Shown here piece by piece: positions 1 to 9,014 of a DNA stretch of 64,000 nt (the stretch's first letter is position 1; every line of letters starts with the position of its first letter). This DNA comes from Blautia luti (GTDB lineage: Bacteria; Bacillota; Clostridia; Lachnospirales; Lachnospiraceae): NCBI RefSeq assembly GCF_013304735.1, contig NZ_JAAITI010000019.1, positions 1-64,000 of the forward strand. The letters are read 5' to 3'. A program made the position numbers and the translations under genes. The notes beneath the pieces are model-generated. The model ran no database searches. It saw nothing but the letters and a program-made list of their open reading frames with translations, and was not told where the DNA came from.

Positions 1-296
1 CTGGCAAACGTGTAGTCGTAGAGTGCTTTGTCCTGTAAGCCACTGGTTTTAAGATGCTCTATTTCCATTTGTTTTTCATGAAGTTTTCTTTGGGCTTCTT
101 CCTGCTCAAAGATTTCCTGCTGGCATTTACAGCGGATGGAAGGAATAAGAACTTTTCCCTGTAATTCATGCCGGCATTGTCTTGGTGTATTGCATTTGGA
201 ACAGTAGATCAGGTGGTCTGTTTCGTTAAAATATTCATCAGGCTGAATCTCTCTGTTTGGTGTTATAGCGGTTGCTTTTTCTGTAAATTTTGTCAT
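1..296 (-). CDS. DnaC-like ATP-binding replication protein (partial, N-terminal part)
   Basis: Only the first ~98 codons are present; the gene runs off the left edge. The start ATG (296-294) overlaps the stop of the upstream initiator gene in an ATGA arrangement, so the two are translationally coupled. The visible part has a cysteine cluster (CSKCNTPRQC, then CKC), an acidic/basic helical linker and the start of a conserved LQDKALYDYTF-type segment. This is typical of the DnaC/IstB-like helicase-loader ATPases of Firmicute conjugative elements; the P-loop itself lies outside the window. By family knowledge it would load the replicative helicase during element replication. The family call rests on the zinc-ribbon-like N-terminus and the neighbour. 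Confidence 0.7.
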   Translation of the reverse strand, partial: MTKFTEKATAITPNREIQPDEYFNETDHLIYCSKCNTPRQCRHELQGKVLIPSIRCKCQQEIFEQEEAQRKLHEKQMEIEHLKTSGLQDKALYDYTFA

Positions 297-1009
297 AATG
301 TTTCGTATTCCTCACTTTCGTAATTTCTTTGCCGGGAAGCAGGATGATCCTGTCTTGCCCAACTGATGATGGTAGCTGCATGGTTCTGATATTGCTTTCC
401 GGTAGAAGCCATATAACCGGATAAGCGTTCAATATAATCCTGCCAGTCAGGGATTGTCTGCCGGATATCTTCCAGCTCTTTTTCTGACAGAAAAACATTT
501 TGAAATTTTCCATAGGATGAGAGTGGCTCCTTACTCCCTCTTATTGCTAAATTGTTCTTTTTTATCTCTTTCTTATTACCAGACAGTTTTCTGTCTGTAT
601 CAGGGAAAGAATCCTGTCTGTCAATAGGACAGTTTTCTGTCTGTCTTAGGGAAAGAAATCTGTCTGTATAGTGGATGGCTTCTTTTGGGAGTTTTACATA
701 AATTCGATTGGGCTGTCCGGGTCCCTGCCGTTTTCGGAAGATAAGCTCCTGTTTTTCCAGTACTGCCAGAGCAGTTTTAACCGTCATCTGGCTTTTGTGG
801 AGAACTTCTGCCAGTGCTTCAATTGTAAAGTAAATGAACACATGACCATCGATATCTGACCAGCCCTCATTTTTCTGGGAAAGCCTTGCCCGGTCGAGCA
901 GGATAATATAAAGCATTTTGGCAGTTTCGTTTATTTCCATGTCCAGAAGAAAACGGGGAAACATCATATAAGATGACAGGTTGGTGTCTGCTGTCAGAAA
1001 GTCCGTCAT
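293..1009 (-). CDS. Replication initiator protein A (RepA_N family)
   Basis: A 238-aa protein whose first ~110 residues match the RepA_N replication initiator fold: a start of MTDFLTADTN followed by a segment like YMMFPRFLLDMEINETAKMLY, then a winged-helix region (HVFIYFTIEALAEVLHKS, KTALAVLEKQELI). The C-terminal half is low-similarity linker ending in a small helical domain. Such initiators bind origin repeats on plasmids and conjugative elements. It overlaps the downstream DnaC-like gene by 4 bp and sits 18 bp downstream of a small partition-like gene on the same strand, so the three form an element replication/maintenance operon reading out of the left edge. Confidence 0.85.
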   Translation of the reverse strand: MTDFLTADTNLSSYMMFPRFLLDMEINETAKMLYIILLDRARLSQKNEGWSDIDGHVFIYFTIEALAEVLHKSQMTVKTALAVLEKQELIFRKRQGPGQPNRIYVKLPKEAIHYTDRFLSLRQTENCPIDRQDSFPDTDRKLSGNKKEIKKNNLAIRGSKEPLSSYGKFQNVFLSEKELEDIRQTIPDWQDYIERLSGYMASTGKQYQNHAATIISWARQDHPASRQRNYESEEYETL

Positions 1010-1027
1010 GTGTTCACCTCCAATCAG

Positions 1028-1411
1028 TTATTCGCCAAGAAAATCCCAGTCTACATCACTATCTGGCAGTGAATTTTCAGGTGCTGGAAAGGACGCCCTG
1101 ATTTGGGGCTCCCTTTGCACCATGCCTGCAGTCAGTCCGGAAAGAAAAAGTGGCAATGCCTGTTTCAGACTGTTTTCCACTGCATCTATAATCTGTTTCA
1201 CAAAAAGTTCTTCCCGTTCTCTTGTTTCCAGATAAGGATCAGCCTGTGTGCGGTAGTAGCGGTCAAAATAATCTACCAGTGCAAGAGAGATTACCTGACT
1301 GTAAGATTTAAAATCCTGCCTGTCCATCGTCTGTAAATATTCCCAGGCTCTCCGCTGCTGTTCTTTGTCCAGATTAAAGCGTAGGTTTGTGTTGCGGATA
1401 TTGTTCTGCAT
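1028..1411 (-). CDS. Small element-encoded protein, possibly ParR-like partition/DNA-binding protein
   Basis: A 127-aa protein with an N-terminal segment (NLRFNLDKEQQRRAWEYLQ, then SYSQVISLALVDYF) that resembles a ribbon-helix-helix DNA-binding module, followed by an acidic helical tail ending DVDWDFLGE. It is the first gene of a minus-strand operon with the RepA_N initiator and DnaC-like ATPase. A small RHH protein in this position is often the ParR/centromere-binding member of an element partition system, but no ParM/ParA partner is visible here, so the functional name is inference. Its start at 1411 has a good ribosome site (AAAGGAGG on the minus strand, just upstream). Confidence 0.5.
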   Translation of the reverse strand: MQNNIRNTNLRFNLDKEQQRRAWEYLQTMDRQDFKSYSQVISLALVDYFDRYYRTQADPYLETREREELFVKQIIDAVENSLKQALPLFLSGLTAGMVQREPQIRASFPAPENSLPDSDVDWDFLGE

Positions 1412-1648
1412 GGTTTATCCCCTCCTTTTATCGTATTGATTGATTCAGCAGGTTGTACCGGTGTGGTACTGCTTTGCTGTGAGATAAGCATACGAAAATC
1501 AGAGGAAAAAGGCATTGAGGGGAAATTGAGTTGGAATTGAGAAAAAGATGCAATATTTTTTGAGTTGAAGTATAATATCAAGTGTTAAGCCAATAGAAAT
1601 AAAAAACGTTATTGCTAACGTGTATATAAGAACAAAGGAGTGAATTAC
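1412..1648. promoter_or_regulatory. Intergenic region between the element genes and the LysR gene
   Basis: 237 bp with divergent genes on each side. It contains a TATAAT at 1571-1576 reading toward the LysR gene, with no good -35 box, and a perfect 6-bp inverted repeat ACGTTA-TTGC-TAACGT (1606-1621) just upstream of the LysR ribosome site. The palindrome could be an operator for autoregulation, but that is inference. Confidence 0.4.
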
Positions 1649-2539
1649 ATGATGTATAATCCACAACTTGATACATTTATCTGCGTTGTAGAAGCTGGAA
1701 GTTTTAGTAAAGCGGCAGAAGAATTATATATAAGTGCACCTGCGGTTATTAAACAGATAAATTCTTTGGAAAACAGCTTAAATTTGCAACTATTTGAAAG
1801 AACACACAGAGGTCTTATTATTACGGAAGCTGGTAAATCGCTCTATCAGGATGCAAAATATCTGATTCAATATTCAAAAGAATCGTTGATACGGGCGCAG
1901 GAAGCAATGAATCATAATGAAGAAATCATTCGTGTTGGAATATCTCCGATGACGCCACCGGAAGTTTTTGTGGAACTTTGGCCTAAGATACAGAAAATAT
2001 ATCCGGAGATGAAGTTTAAATTGATTACATTTGAAAATACACCAGAGAATGCAAGAGAGATACTGGCTAATATGGGAAAGAATATTGATGTGATAGCTGG
2101 AATCTTTGATGAAACAATGCTTGAACTCAGAGGCTGTGATGGCACTGAGATTTCAAGAGAACCATTTTGTGTGGCGGTATCAATTCATCACAGGCTGGCA
2201 AAAAAAGAAAAAATAACACTTGATGATCTGGCTGGAGAAAATCTTATGCTCATGAAAAGAGGATGGAGTTATTATGGCGATATGCTAAGGGATGATATGA
2301 TGAAAAATCATCCTGAAATCAATATTGTAGACTTTAATCTGTACAATGTAGAAGCATTTAACCGATGCGAAAACAATAATGAGGTATTACTGGCATTCAA
2401 GAGCTGGGAAAGTGTTCATCCACTGATCAGAATCATTCCAGTAGAGTGGGATTATACTATGCCGTTTGGAATTCTTCATTCGAAAAAACCGTCCATTAAG
2501 GTTAAGCGGCTGATAAATGCTATTAACAAGGTAAAATAA
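1649..2539 (+). CDS. LysR-family transcriptional regulator
   Basis: A 296-aa regulator with the N-terminal winged helix-turn-helix of the LysR family (LDTFICVVEAGSFSKAAEEL, then QLFERTHRGLIITEAG at ~45-65) and a C-terminal periplasmic-binding-like effector domain. ATG 1649 is preferred over the in-frame GTG at 1640 because the AAGGAG ribosome site (1635-1640) overlaps the GTG and lies 8 bp upstream of the ATG. It precedes a cassette of redox enzymes on the same strand. Three downstream promoters carry a dyad centred about 64 bp upstream of the expected transcription start, the usual place for a LysR recognition site, so it is the likely activator of the cassette (inference). Effector unknown. 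Confidence 0.9.
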   Translation: MMYNPQLDTFICVVEAGSFSKAAEELYISAPAVIKQINSLENSLNLQLFERTHRGLIITEAGKSLYQDAKYLIQYSKESLIRAQEAMNHNEEIIRVGISPMTPPEVFVELWPKIQKIYPEMKFKLITFENTPENAREILANMGKNIDVIAGIFDETMLELRGCDGTEISREPFCVAVSIHHRLAKKEKITLDDLAGENLMLMKRGWSYYGDMLRDDMMKNHPEINIVDFNLYNVEAFNRCENNNEVLLAFKSWESVHPLIRIIPVEWDYTMPFGILHSKKPSIKVKRLINAINKVK

Positions 2540-2561
2540 AAATTGAATACATGCGAGTAGA

Positions 2562-2624
2562 AACCTAAAGGTTAATACTGAATAACAAAACGAGACTTCT
2601 AATGGAGTCTCGTTTTGTTATACT
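2562..2624 (+). promoter_or_regulatory. Conserved promoter module, copy A
   Basis: Dyad AACCTAAAGGTT (2562-2573), then GAGACTTCT (2592-2600) with its inverted partner, then TATACT (2619-2624). No good -35 box is present, as expected for an activated promoter. The element recurs at 5364 and 7784 with the same spacing. In this copy the second dyad extends to 14-bp arms (AACAAAACGAGACT and its complement, about 2584-2619), so it could also work as a terminator for the LysR gene. Confidence 0.6.
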
Positions 2625-2653
2625 TTAGCTGAAGTGAAAATGGAGGATACTAT

Positions 2654-3712
2654 ATGCAGATAAAGAGGATAGCTCTTGGAGGAATCATCATGACTGTTAT
2701 CATGTTCAGTGGGTGTAGCACAACAGTCCATAACCTGGCAATCGTGGAAGAAAAAACGCTGGAAACAGGAAAAACAGAGCAAGAGAGCGTGACAGAGAAG
2801 GATATCAATATGAATGAAAAAGAAAGTTTTAATGCAGAAAGTAATATAAATGATGTTATCCATGATTCAGCTTTCGATGATTATGGCAGACTCATATTTC
2901 CGGTAGATATGGAAATAGAGGACAATCTGAAATTAAAAGACGTCAGCTCTATTTTGCCGTGGTACAGCGAAGTCAACACCGATAAAACAGTAGAAATCGT
3001 AAATTATATGAAAAATCAGGCAATGAATGGTGAGCAGATTTTTTATCCAATATACAGTGAAGAAGAAATGCAGGCAGATGCGGATAAAAAGGATACAGGT
3101 TTATTTTTCTTTCGGGGAAATGCAGGAGCAAAAACAACGATTATCAATGCAGGAGGAGGCTTTGTATATGTAGCCGGAATACATGATAGCTTTCCTCATG
3201 CCTTAGAATTGTCAAAGAAAGGCTATAATGCATTTGCTCTTATTTATCGTCCGGGAGCACAGACTGCCTGTGAGGATCTTGCCAGAGCAATTGCGTTTTT
3301 ACATGAAAATGCAGAGAAACTACAGATTGATATGACGGATTATTCTCTCTGGGGTGGCTCAGCAGGAGCAAGGATGGCGGCCTGGCTTGGTTCTTATGGA
3401 ACAGCTTACTTTGGAGAAAAAGAATATCCTGCACCGGCTGCGGTGATTATGCAGTATACAGGACTTTCCCAGGTGACAGGAATGGAGCCTCCAACCTATG
3501 CCTGTGTCGGAACAAGTGACGGAATTGCATCATACAGAAGTATGGAAAAATATATTTCCCAGATACAACAAAATGGCCCAAATACAAAAATAGAAGTATT
3601 TAAAGGCCTTTCTCATGGATTTGGATTGGGAGAGGGGACTGTAGCAGAAGGATGGATTGATCGTGCAATATCTTTCTGGGAAGACAATATGAATGCTTTA
3701 GATAAGAGGTAG
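2654..3712 (+). CDS. Alpha/beta-hydrolase lipoprotein (esterase-like)
   Basis: A 352-aa exported protein. It begins with a lipoprotein signal peptide ending in a lipobox (MFSGC, Cys ~21), then ~60 residues of acidic, Lys/Glu-rich linker, then an alpha/beta-hydrolase core. The nucleophile elbow is GGSAGAR (about residues 235-241); a later CVGTSDG gives a candidate acid residue and HGFGLG the catalytic His. It resembles the BD-FAE/acetyl-esterase branch of hydrolases that act on small esters. Ribosome site GGAGG lies at about 2642. It is the first gene of a unit with a DUF4405 membrane protein (3-bp gap) and a second exported hydrolase. The substrate cannot be read from sequence. Confidence 0.8.
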   Translation: MQIKRIALGGIIMTVIMFSGCSTTVHNLAIVEEKTLETGKTEQESVTEKDINMNEKESFNAESNINDVIHDSAFDDYGRLIFPVDMEIEDNLKLKDVSSILPWYSEVNTDKTVEIVNYMKNQAMNGEQIFYPIYSEEEMQADADKKDTGLFFFRGNAGAKTTIINAGGGFVYVAGIHDSFPHALELSKKGYNAFALIYRPGAQTACEDLARAIAFLHENAEKLQIDMTDYSLWGGSAGARMAAWLGSYGTAYFGEKEYPAPAAVIMQYTGLSQVTGMEPPTYACVGTSDGIASYRSMEKYISQIQQNGPNTKIEVFKGLSHGFGLGEGTVAEGWIDRAISFWEDNMNALDKR

Positions 3713-3715
3713 GAT

Positions 3716-4408
3716 ATGAAAAATAAACGATTTACAGCAAAAATATTGATAGATATAGGAATGACGATATGTTTGCTTCTTCTTATGCCATATAGTCTGC
3801 TCAGCGAGACTGCACATGAGTGGATTGGTATGGCGATGCTTGTGCTTTTTATTTCACATCACATACTGAATCATAAATGGGTGACCTCTGTAAGGAAAGG
3901 AAAATATAATGCGTTCAGAGTGATACAGACAGTACTGGTTATCATCATGCTTATTCTTATAATGGGTTCCATGATAAGTGGAATATTGTTATCTAATTAT
4001 ATATTTAAATGGATAAAGATTTCCGGAACATATATGACAGCCAGACAGATACATATGTTTTGCGCATACTGGGGACTGGTGGTGATGTCATTACATCTCG
4101 GATTTCATTGGAATATAGCGGTAGCAATGGCAGGACGATTATGGGAACATCCATCCGTCATCAGAACATGGGCAGCAAGATCTGTCGCAACCACAATTGC
4201 AGGTTATGGTTTATATGCATTTTACAGGAGACAGATAGGAGATTATCTGATTATGAGGATGCATTTTGTATTTTATGATTATGAAAAGGGGATCTTTCCT
4301 TTTCTGCTGGATTATCTGGCAGTAATGATATTGATTGCATTTATTGGATATTATAGTGGAGTGTTTCTAAAGAAAACAGGTAAGAGAAAACGAAAAGGTT
4401 CATACTGA
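3716..4408 (+). CDS. DUF4405 domain integral membrane protein
   Basis: A 230-aa protein with about five to six hydrophobic helices. Histidines sit inside or beside the helices (HEW, SHHILNH, RQIHMF, LHLGFHW), the pattern of DUF4405 proteins, which resemble di-heme cytochrome b subunits. Heme ligation is plausible but not shown. It starts 3 bp after the lipoprotein hydrolase and is followed 17 bp later by another exported hydrolase. With the flavin enzymes downstream it may pass electrons across the membrane (inference). Confidence 0.75.
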   Translation: MKNKRFTAKILIDIGMTICLLLLMPYSLLSETAHEWIGMAMLVLFISHHILNHKWVTSVRKGKYNAFRVIQTVLVIIMLILIMGSMISGILLSNYIFKWIKISGTYMTARQIHMFCAYWGLVVMSLHLGFHWNIAVAMAGRLWEHPSVIRTWAARSVATTIAGYGLYAFYRRQIGDYLIMRMHFVFYDYEKGIFPFLLDYLAVMILIAFIGYYSGVFLKKTGKRKRKGSY

Positions 4409-4425
4409 AAGAAGGTGGTGTATTT

Positions 4426-5352
4426 ATGGAAAAGCGGAAATTAGTACTTACAATTATTGGAGTTGTTATTTTAGCAATGGTAATCATGGTATATATCTAC
4501 TTTTCAAAACCTGGCAAGGATGAAAAGAAGAATCAACAAACAATAAACCAGGTACAGACCGTACAGCAGAAGACAAATGAGAAAAAAGAAAATACAGAAA
4601 AAAATACATCCGGAGATGAATTGGAAAATGTTACGCCGGGAAGCGAAGAATACCGGGGCTTCCTCCTGGATAATGTTCTTCATTCTCCAAATGAAGGGGA
4701 CATTCATTACAATGTATATATTCCGGATGCATATGACGGGACAAAGGAATATGCACTATATGTAACATTACCCGGATATCAGGGATTATATTTTCAGGGC
4801 GTGGGAGAAAATATCCGGACAGAAGATTTTGGATTTGAAGCACAGAAGTATATTACCGATATGATTATTGTAGCTCCACAGTTAAATGACTGGGGACAGA
4901 CATCAGCAGATCAGACAATTGAACTGACACAGTATTTTCTGACGCATTATATTATTAATCCATCGAAAGTATATATTAATGGTTATTCCGGAGGAGGAGA
5001 AACCCTGTCACTGGTATTGGCAAAGCAGCCGGAATTATATACAGCGGCACTTATGTGCAGCTCTCAGTGGGATGGTGCATATGAGCCGGTTGTGGAGATA
5101 AAAACGCCGGTATATTTTGTGATTGGCGAAAGCGACGAATACTATGGATCAGAACCTTTTAAAAAGGCATACCAGCAGATACATGAGCTTTACGAAGAAC
5201 AGGGATTATCGGAATCAGAGATTGATAAACTGGTGGTACTGGATGTAAAAGATAAAGATTACTTTGAAGGAACACCGGTCACTTATCAGCATGGCGGTGG
5301 CTATCTGTTTTGTCGTGACAAAGAAATTATGGGATGGCTGTTCAATCAGTAA
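4426..5352 (+). CDS. Membrane-anchored alpha/beta hydrolase (esterase/PHB-depolymerase-like)
   Basis: A 308-aa protein with one N-terminal hydrophobic anchor (residues ~5-25, no lipobox Cys), a Gln/Lys/Glu-rich linker to ~65, and an extracytoplasmic alpha/beta-hydrolase domain. The nucleophile elbow is GYSGGGE (Ser ~188). FVIGESDEYYG carries a candidate acid residue and the C-terminal YQHGGGYLF the catalytic His. This order fits the LpqC/feruloyl-esterase-like or peptidase S9-like hydrolases. Ribosome site GAAGGTGG lies just upstream of ATG 4426. Second exported hydrolase of the cassette; substrate unknown. Confidence 0.75.
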   Translation: MEKRKLVLTIIGVVILAMVIMVYIYFSKPGKDEKKNQQTINQVQTVQQKTNEKKENTEKNTSGDELENVTPGSEEYRGFLLDNVLHSPNEGDIHYNVYIPDAYDGTKEYALYVTLPGYQGLYFQGVGENIRTEDFGFEAQKYITDMIIVAPQLNDWGQTSADQTIELTQYFLTHYIINPSKVYINGYSGGGETLSLVLAKQPELYTAALMCSSQWDGAYEPVVEIKTPVYFVIGESDEYYGSEPFKKAYQQIHELYEEQGLSESEIDKLVVLDVKDKDYFEGTPVTYQHGGGYLFCRDKEIMGWLFNQ

Positions 5353-5363
5353 GAACCAGAATA

Positions 5364-5427
5364 AACCGAAAGGTTAAGACTGAAAAACTTATCGAAACTT
5401 CTCAAAGGAATCTATCAGTATTATAGT
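5364..5427 (+). promoter_or_regulatory. Conserved promoter module, copy B
   Basis: AACCGAAAGGTT (5364-5375), GAAACTTCT (5394-5402) and TATAGT (5422-5427), matching copies A and C in order and spacing. Here the second dyad is degenerate and could not form a terminator, yet the ACTTCT...GGA core is kept, which argues for a protein-binding site. It lies upstream of the aldo/keto reductase gene. Confidence 0.55.
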
Positions 5428-5469
5428 ATGAATGTAAGATGAATGAAAGAAAACAAGGAGGATACGACA

Positions 5470-6357
5470 ATGGAATATATTTCATTAAATAATGGTGTAA
5501 AAATGCCAATACTGGGATATGGCGTATATCAGGTAACAAAAGAGGAATGTGAAAGATGTGTGCTTGATGCTTTAAAAGTTGGATACCGGGCGATTGATAC
5601 AGCACAGAGTTATTTTAATGAGGAAGAGGTTGGGAATGCAATCCAAAAGTCAGGCATTCCAAGAGAAGAAATCTTCCTTACAACAAAGGTGTGGGTTGAA
5701 CATTATGGATATGAAGAAGCAAAGAAATCAGTTCTTGAATCCATGAAAAAGTTAAAGACAGATTATCTGGATCTGGTATTGCTTCACCAGCCATTTTCAG
5801 ATGCTTACGGTGCTTACCATGCATTGGAAGATCTGTACGATGAGGGAAAAATCAGAGCAATCGGAATTTCCAACTTTTATGTAGACAGAATGGTTGATTT
5901 TGCATCCTTCAACCGCATTAAACCTATGGTAAATCAGGTGGAAACCCACATCTTCAATCAGCAGAAAGAGATGAAGGAATGGGCAGACAAATATGACATC
6001 CGGTTAGAAGCATGGGCACCATTCGGTGAGGGCAGAGGAGGCACCTTTGAGAATCCTGTCATCGCAGAGATTGCAGAAAAATATCAGAAGACTCCGGCAC
6101 AGGTTATGCTTCGCTGGCATATTCAGAGAGGGGTAGTGGTTATTCCGAAATCAACACACATTGAGAGAATGGAAGAAAACTTTAATGTTTTTGATTTCAC
6201 ACTTTCTGATGAAGATATGAAGACTATTGCAGAACTGGACAAGAAGACAAGCTCCTTCTTCTCGCATCAGGATCCGAATATGGTGGAATGGTTCGTGAAG
6301 ATGGTTGAGGAAAGAAAAAAGAATAATGACAGTTCAAAAGAAAAAAAGAACTGGTAA
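5470..6357 (+). CDS. Aldo/keto reductase (2,5-diketo-D-gluconate reductase-like)
   Basis: A 295-aa NADPH-dependent reductase of the AKR superfamily (AKR5-like). The tetrad is visible: Asp in AIDTAQSYFNEE with Tyr, Lys in LTTKVWVEHYG, and His in LLHQP. The cofactor-binding C-terminal motif VVIPKSTHIERMEEN is present. ATG 5470 is chosen because AAGGAGG (5455-5461) lies 8 bp upstream; an upstream in-frame ATG at 5443 has no ribosome site. Followed 18 bp later by an FMN reductase-type gene, so the two are probably co-transcribed. Likely reduces carbonyl compounds in the cytoplasm; the C-terminus has a Lys/Asn/Ser-rich tail. Confidence 0.9.
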   Translation: MEYISLNNGVKMPILGYGVYQVTKEECERCVLDALKVGYRAIDTAQSYFNEEEVGNAIQKSGIPREEIFLTTKVWVEHYGYEEAKKSVLESMKKLKTDYLDLVLLHQPFSDAYGAYHALEDLYDEGKIRAIGISNFYVDRMVDFASFNRIKPMVNQVETHIFNQQKEMKEWADKYDIRLEAWAPFGEGRGGTFENPVIAEIAEKYQKTPAQVMLRWHIQRGVVVIPKSTHIERMEENFNVFDFTLSDEDMKTIAELDKKTSSFFSHQDPNMVEWFVKMVEERKKNNDSSKEKKNW

Positions 6358-6375
6358 GCATAAGAGGAAAAATCA

Positions 6376-7008
6376 ATGAAAGTATTACTTGTCAATGGCA
6401 GTCCACACAAAAATGGCTGTACTTATACAGCTCTTTGTGAAGTATCCAGTGCATTAAATGAAAATGGCATAAGTACAGATATTTTTTGGATTGGAAACAA
6501 GCCGATTTCAGGATGTATTGCCTGCAGAAAATGTCAGGAAAAAAATAAATGCATCCTGGATGATATCGTGAATGAATTTCTGGAAATAGCAGGGGATTAT
6601 GACGGATTCGTATTTGGAACTCCGGTACACTGGGGTGGTGCAGGCGGTGCAATCACATCCTTTATGGACAGAGTCTTTTATGCCGATTTAAACGGTGGCG
6701 GCGACAGATTCCGCCTGAAACCTGCCGCTGTGGTAATTTCAGCAAGAAGGGCCGGAACAACGGCCACATGGGATCAGGTAAATAAATATTTTGGTCTGAT
6801 GCAGATGCCGATTATCACTTCGAGATATTGGAATATGGTACATGGGACGAATCCGGATGAAGTAAAACAGGATCTCGAAGGAATGCAGGTTATGCAGATC
6901 CTTGGAAACAATATGGCATATTTCATTAACTGTAAAAATGTTGCGACAAAAATGGGAATTGAAATGCCAAAGGCACCGGATTTTGTATTTACCAATTTCA
7001 TCCGATAG
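6376..7008 (+). CDS. Flavodoxin-fold NAD(P)H-dependent FMN reductase
   Basis: A 210-aa protein with the FMN phosphate-binding loop at the N-terminus (LLVNGSPHKNGCTYTAL, residues 4-20) and a conserved CIACRKC cysteine motif followed by a further Cys (KNKCILDD) near residues 48-62. These are typical of the NADPH-dependent FMN reductase/iron-sulfur flavoprotein group. The ring-contacting loop FGTPVHWGGAGG is present. The cysteines could hold an Fe-S centre, though spacing differs from classical Isf proteins. Short 18-bp gap from the upstream aldo/keto reductase. Confidence 0.85.
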   Translation: MKVLLVNGSPHKNGCTYTALCEVSSALNENGISTDIFWIGNKPISGCIACRKCQEKNKCILDDIVNEFLEIAGDYDGFVFGTPVHWGGAGGAITSFMDRVFYADLNGGGDRFRLKPAAVVISARRAGTTATWDQVNKYFGLMQMPIITSRYWNMVHGTNPDEVKQDLEGMQVMQILGNNMAYFINCKNVATKMGIEMPKAPDFVFTNFIR

Positions 7009-7053
7009 AAATTAGCGTGACAAACATTTTATACGACAGGAGGTGACCTTAGA

Positions 7054-7740
7054 ATGAAAACAAAGAAAATAGCAGCAGTACTCTTAACATGCATCGTGGC
7101 AATCGGTTTGATGGCAGGATGTGGAGCAAGCAATACCAACCAGTCTGCTTCTAATAATGACAGCCAGTCTACAAGTACAAACCAGTCTGGGAATGAAGAA
7201 GCGGATACAAATTCCGAAAACACTACAGATACAACAGAAAATACATCAACAGGAAATGGAAAAACATTGGTTGTATATTATTCAGCTTCAGGAAATACAA
7301 AAGATGTTGCTGAAAAGATAGCAAAAATTACAGAGGCAGATCTGTTTGAAATAGAGCCTGTGGAGCCATATACAGATGATGACCTTGACTGGACAGATGA
7401 TGACAGCCGGGTGTCAAGAGAACATGATGATGAGAGCTTAAGAGATGTGGAACTGGTATCTACAACAGTTGATAACTGGGATTCATATGATACGGTATAC
7501 ATTGGCTATCCTATCTGGTGGGGAATTGCAGCATGGCCAGTAGATAACTTTGTAAAAGAGAATGACTTTACAGGAAAAACAGTCATCCCATTCTGTACAG
7601 CAGCGACCTCGGGAATCGGTGACAGCGGTAATCTTCTGGAAGAGATGACAGGAACAGGTGACTGGAAAGAAGGGGAACGATTCCATGGTGGAGCGTCTGA
7701 ATCAGATATCAGTTCATGGATAGACAGTCTTGGATTATAA
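7054..7740 (+). CDS. Flavodoxin-domain lipoprotein
   Basis: A 228-aa protein with a type II signal peptide (lipobox LMAGC, Cys ~23), a Ser/Thr/Asn/Gln-rich linker to about residue 68, and a flavodoxin domain beginning TLVVYYSASGNTKDVAE, with the FMN phosphate loop SASGNT. GYPIWWGIAAWPV supplies the aromatic ring-stacking loop. Flavodoxins are normally cytoplasmic; the lipobox and linker place this one outside the membrane. Ribosome site AGGAGGTGA lies at about 7040-7048. Neighbours include the DUF4405 membrane protein and a second, soluble flavodoxin. Confidence 0.88.
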   Translation: MKTKKIAAVLLTCIVAIGLMAGCGASNTNQSASNNDSQSTSTNQSGNEEADTNSENTTDTTENTSTGNGKTLVVYYSASGNTKDVAEKIAKITEADLFEIEPVEPYTDDDLDWTDDDSRVSREHDDESLRDVELVSTTVDNWDSYDTVYIGYPIWWGIAAWPVDNFVKENDFTGKTVIPFCTAATSGIGDSGNLLEEMTGTGDWKEGERFHGGASESDISSWIDSLGL

Positions 7741-7783
7741 AAGAATATAAAAATATTTGGAGGAATCGTAATAAGTAAGACAT

Positions 7784-7847
7784 AACCTTTAGGTTTAAAC
7801 TGCCTAACAAAGAGAGACTTCTGTCCGGAGTCTCTTTTTCTTATACT
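7784..7847 (+). promoter_or_regulatory. Conserved promoter module, copy C
   Basis: AACCTTTAGGTT (7784-7795), GAGACTTCT (7814-7822) paired with GGAGTCTC, and TATACT (7842-7847). From dyad centre to GAnACTTCT is 24.5 bp in all three copies. A T-run after the second dyad means a terminator role for the preceding flavodoxin gene is also possible. Confidence 0.58.
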
Positions 7848-7869
7848 TACAGTAAAGTTTGAAATATAG

Positions 7870-8886
<1,017 letters not shown>

Positions 8887-8898
8887 AAGAGGTGAGCA

Positions 8899-9009
8899 AT
8901 GAAAACAAGGAAAAAGATAACCATCGGGGTAATAGTGGCTTTCTTAGCGGTAGTCATGGTGGGTTATATCTATCTGTTTACAGGGGTTAAAATAAGTAAA
9001 GGAGAATAG
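8899..9009 (+). CDS. Small single-pass membrane peptide (36 aa)
   Basis: An ORF from ATG 8899 to TAG 9007-9009. It has a ribosome site (AGAGGTGAG) a few bases upstream, a basic start (MKTRKK), one ~20-residue hydrophobic helix and a short polar end (KISKGE). It lies 12 bp after the aldo/keto reductase and 5 bp before the flavodoxin, within one operon. It could be a real small membrane protein or the remnant anchor of a longer exported protein; the complete start and stop signals favour a real peptide. No family recognised. Confidence 0.55.
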   Translation: MKTRKKITIGVIVAFLAVVMVGYIYLFTGVKISKGE

Positions 9010-9014
9010 AGATA

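Noticed and set aside
2562-2624. Promoter module as a MerR-type site or riboswitch
   Set aside because: Spacing between dyad and -10 does not fit MerR promoters, no MerR gene is nearby, and no conserved riboswitch core is seen.
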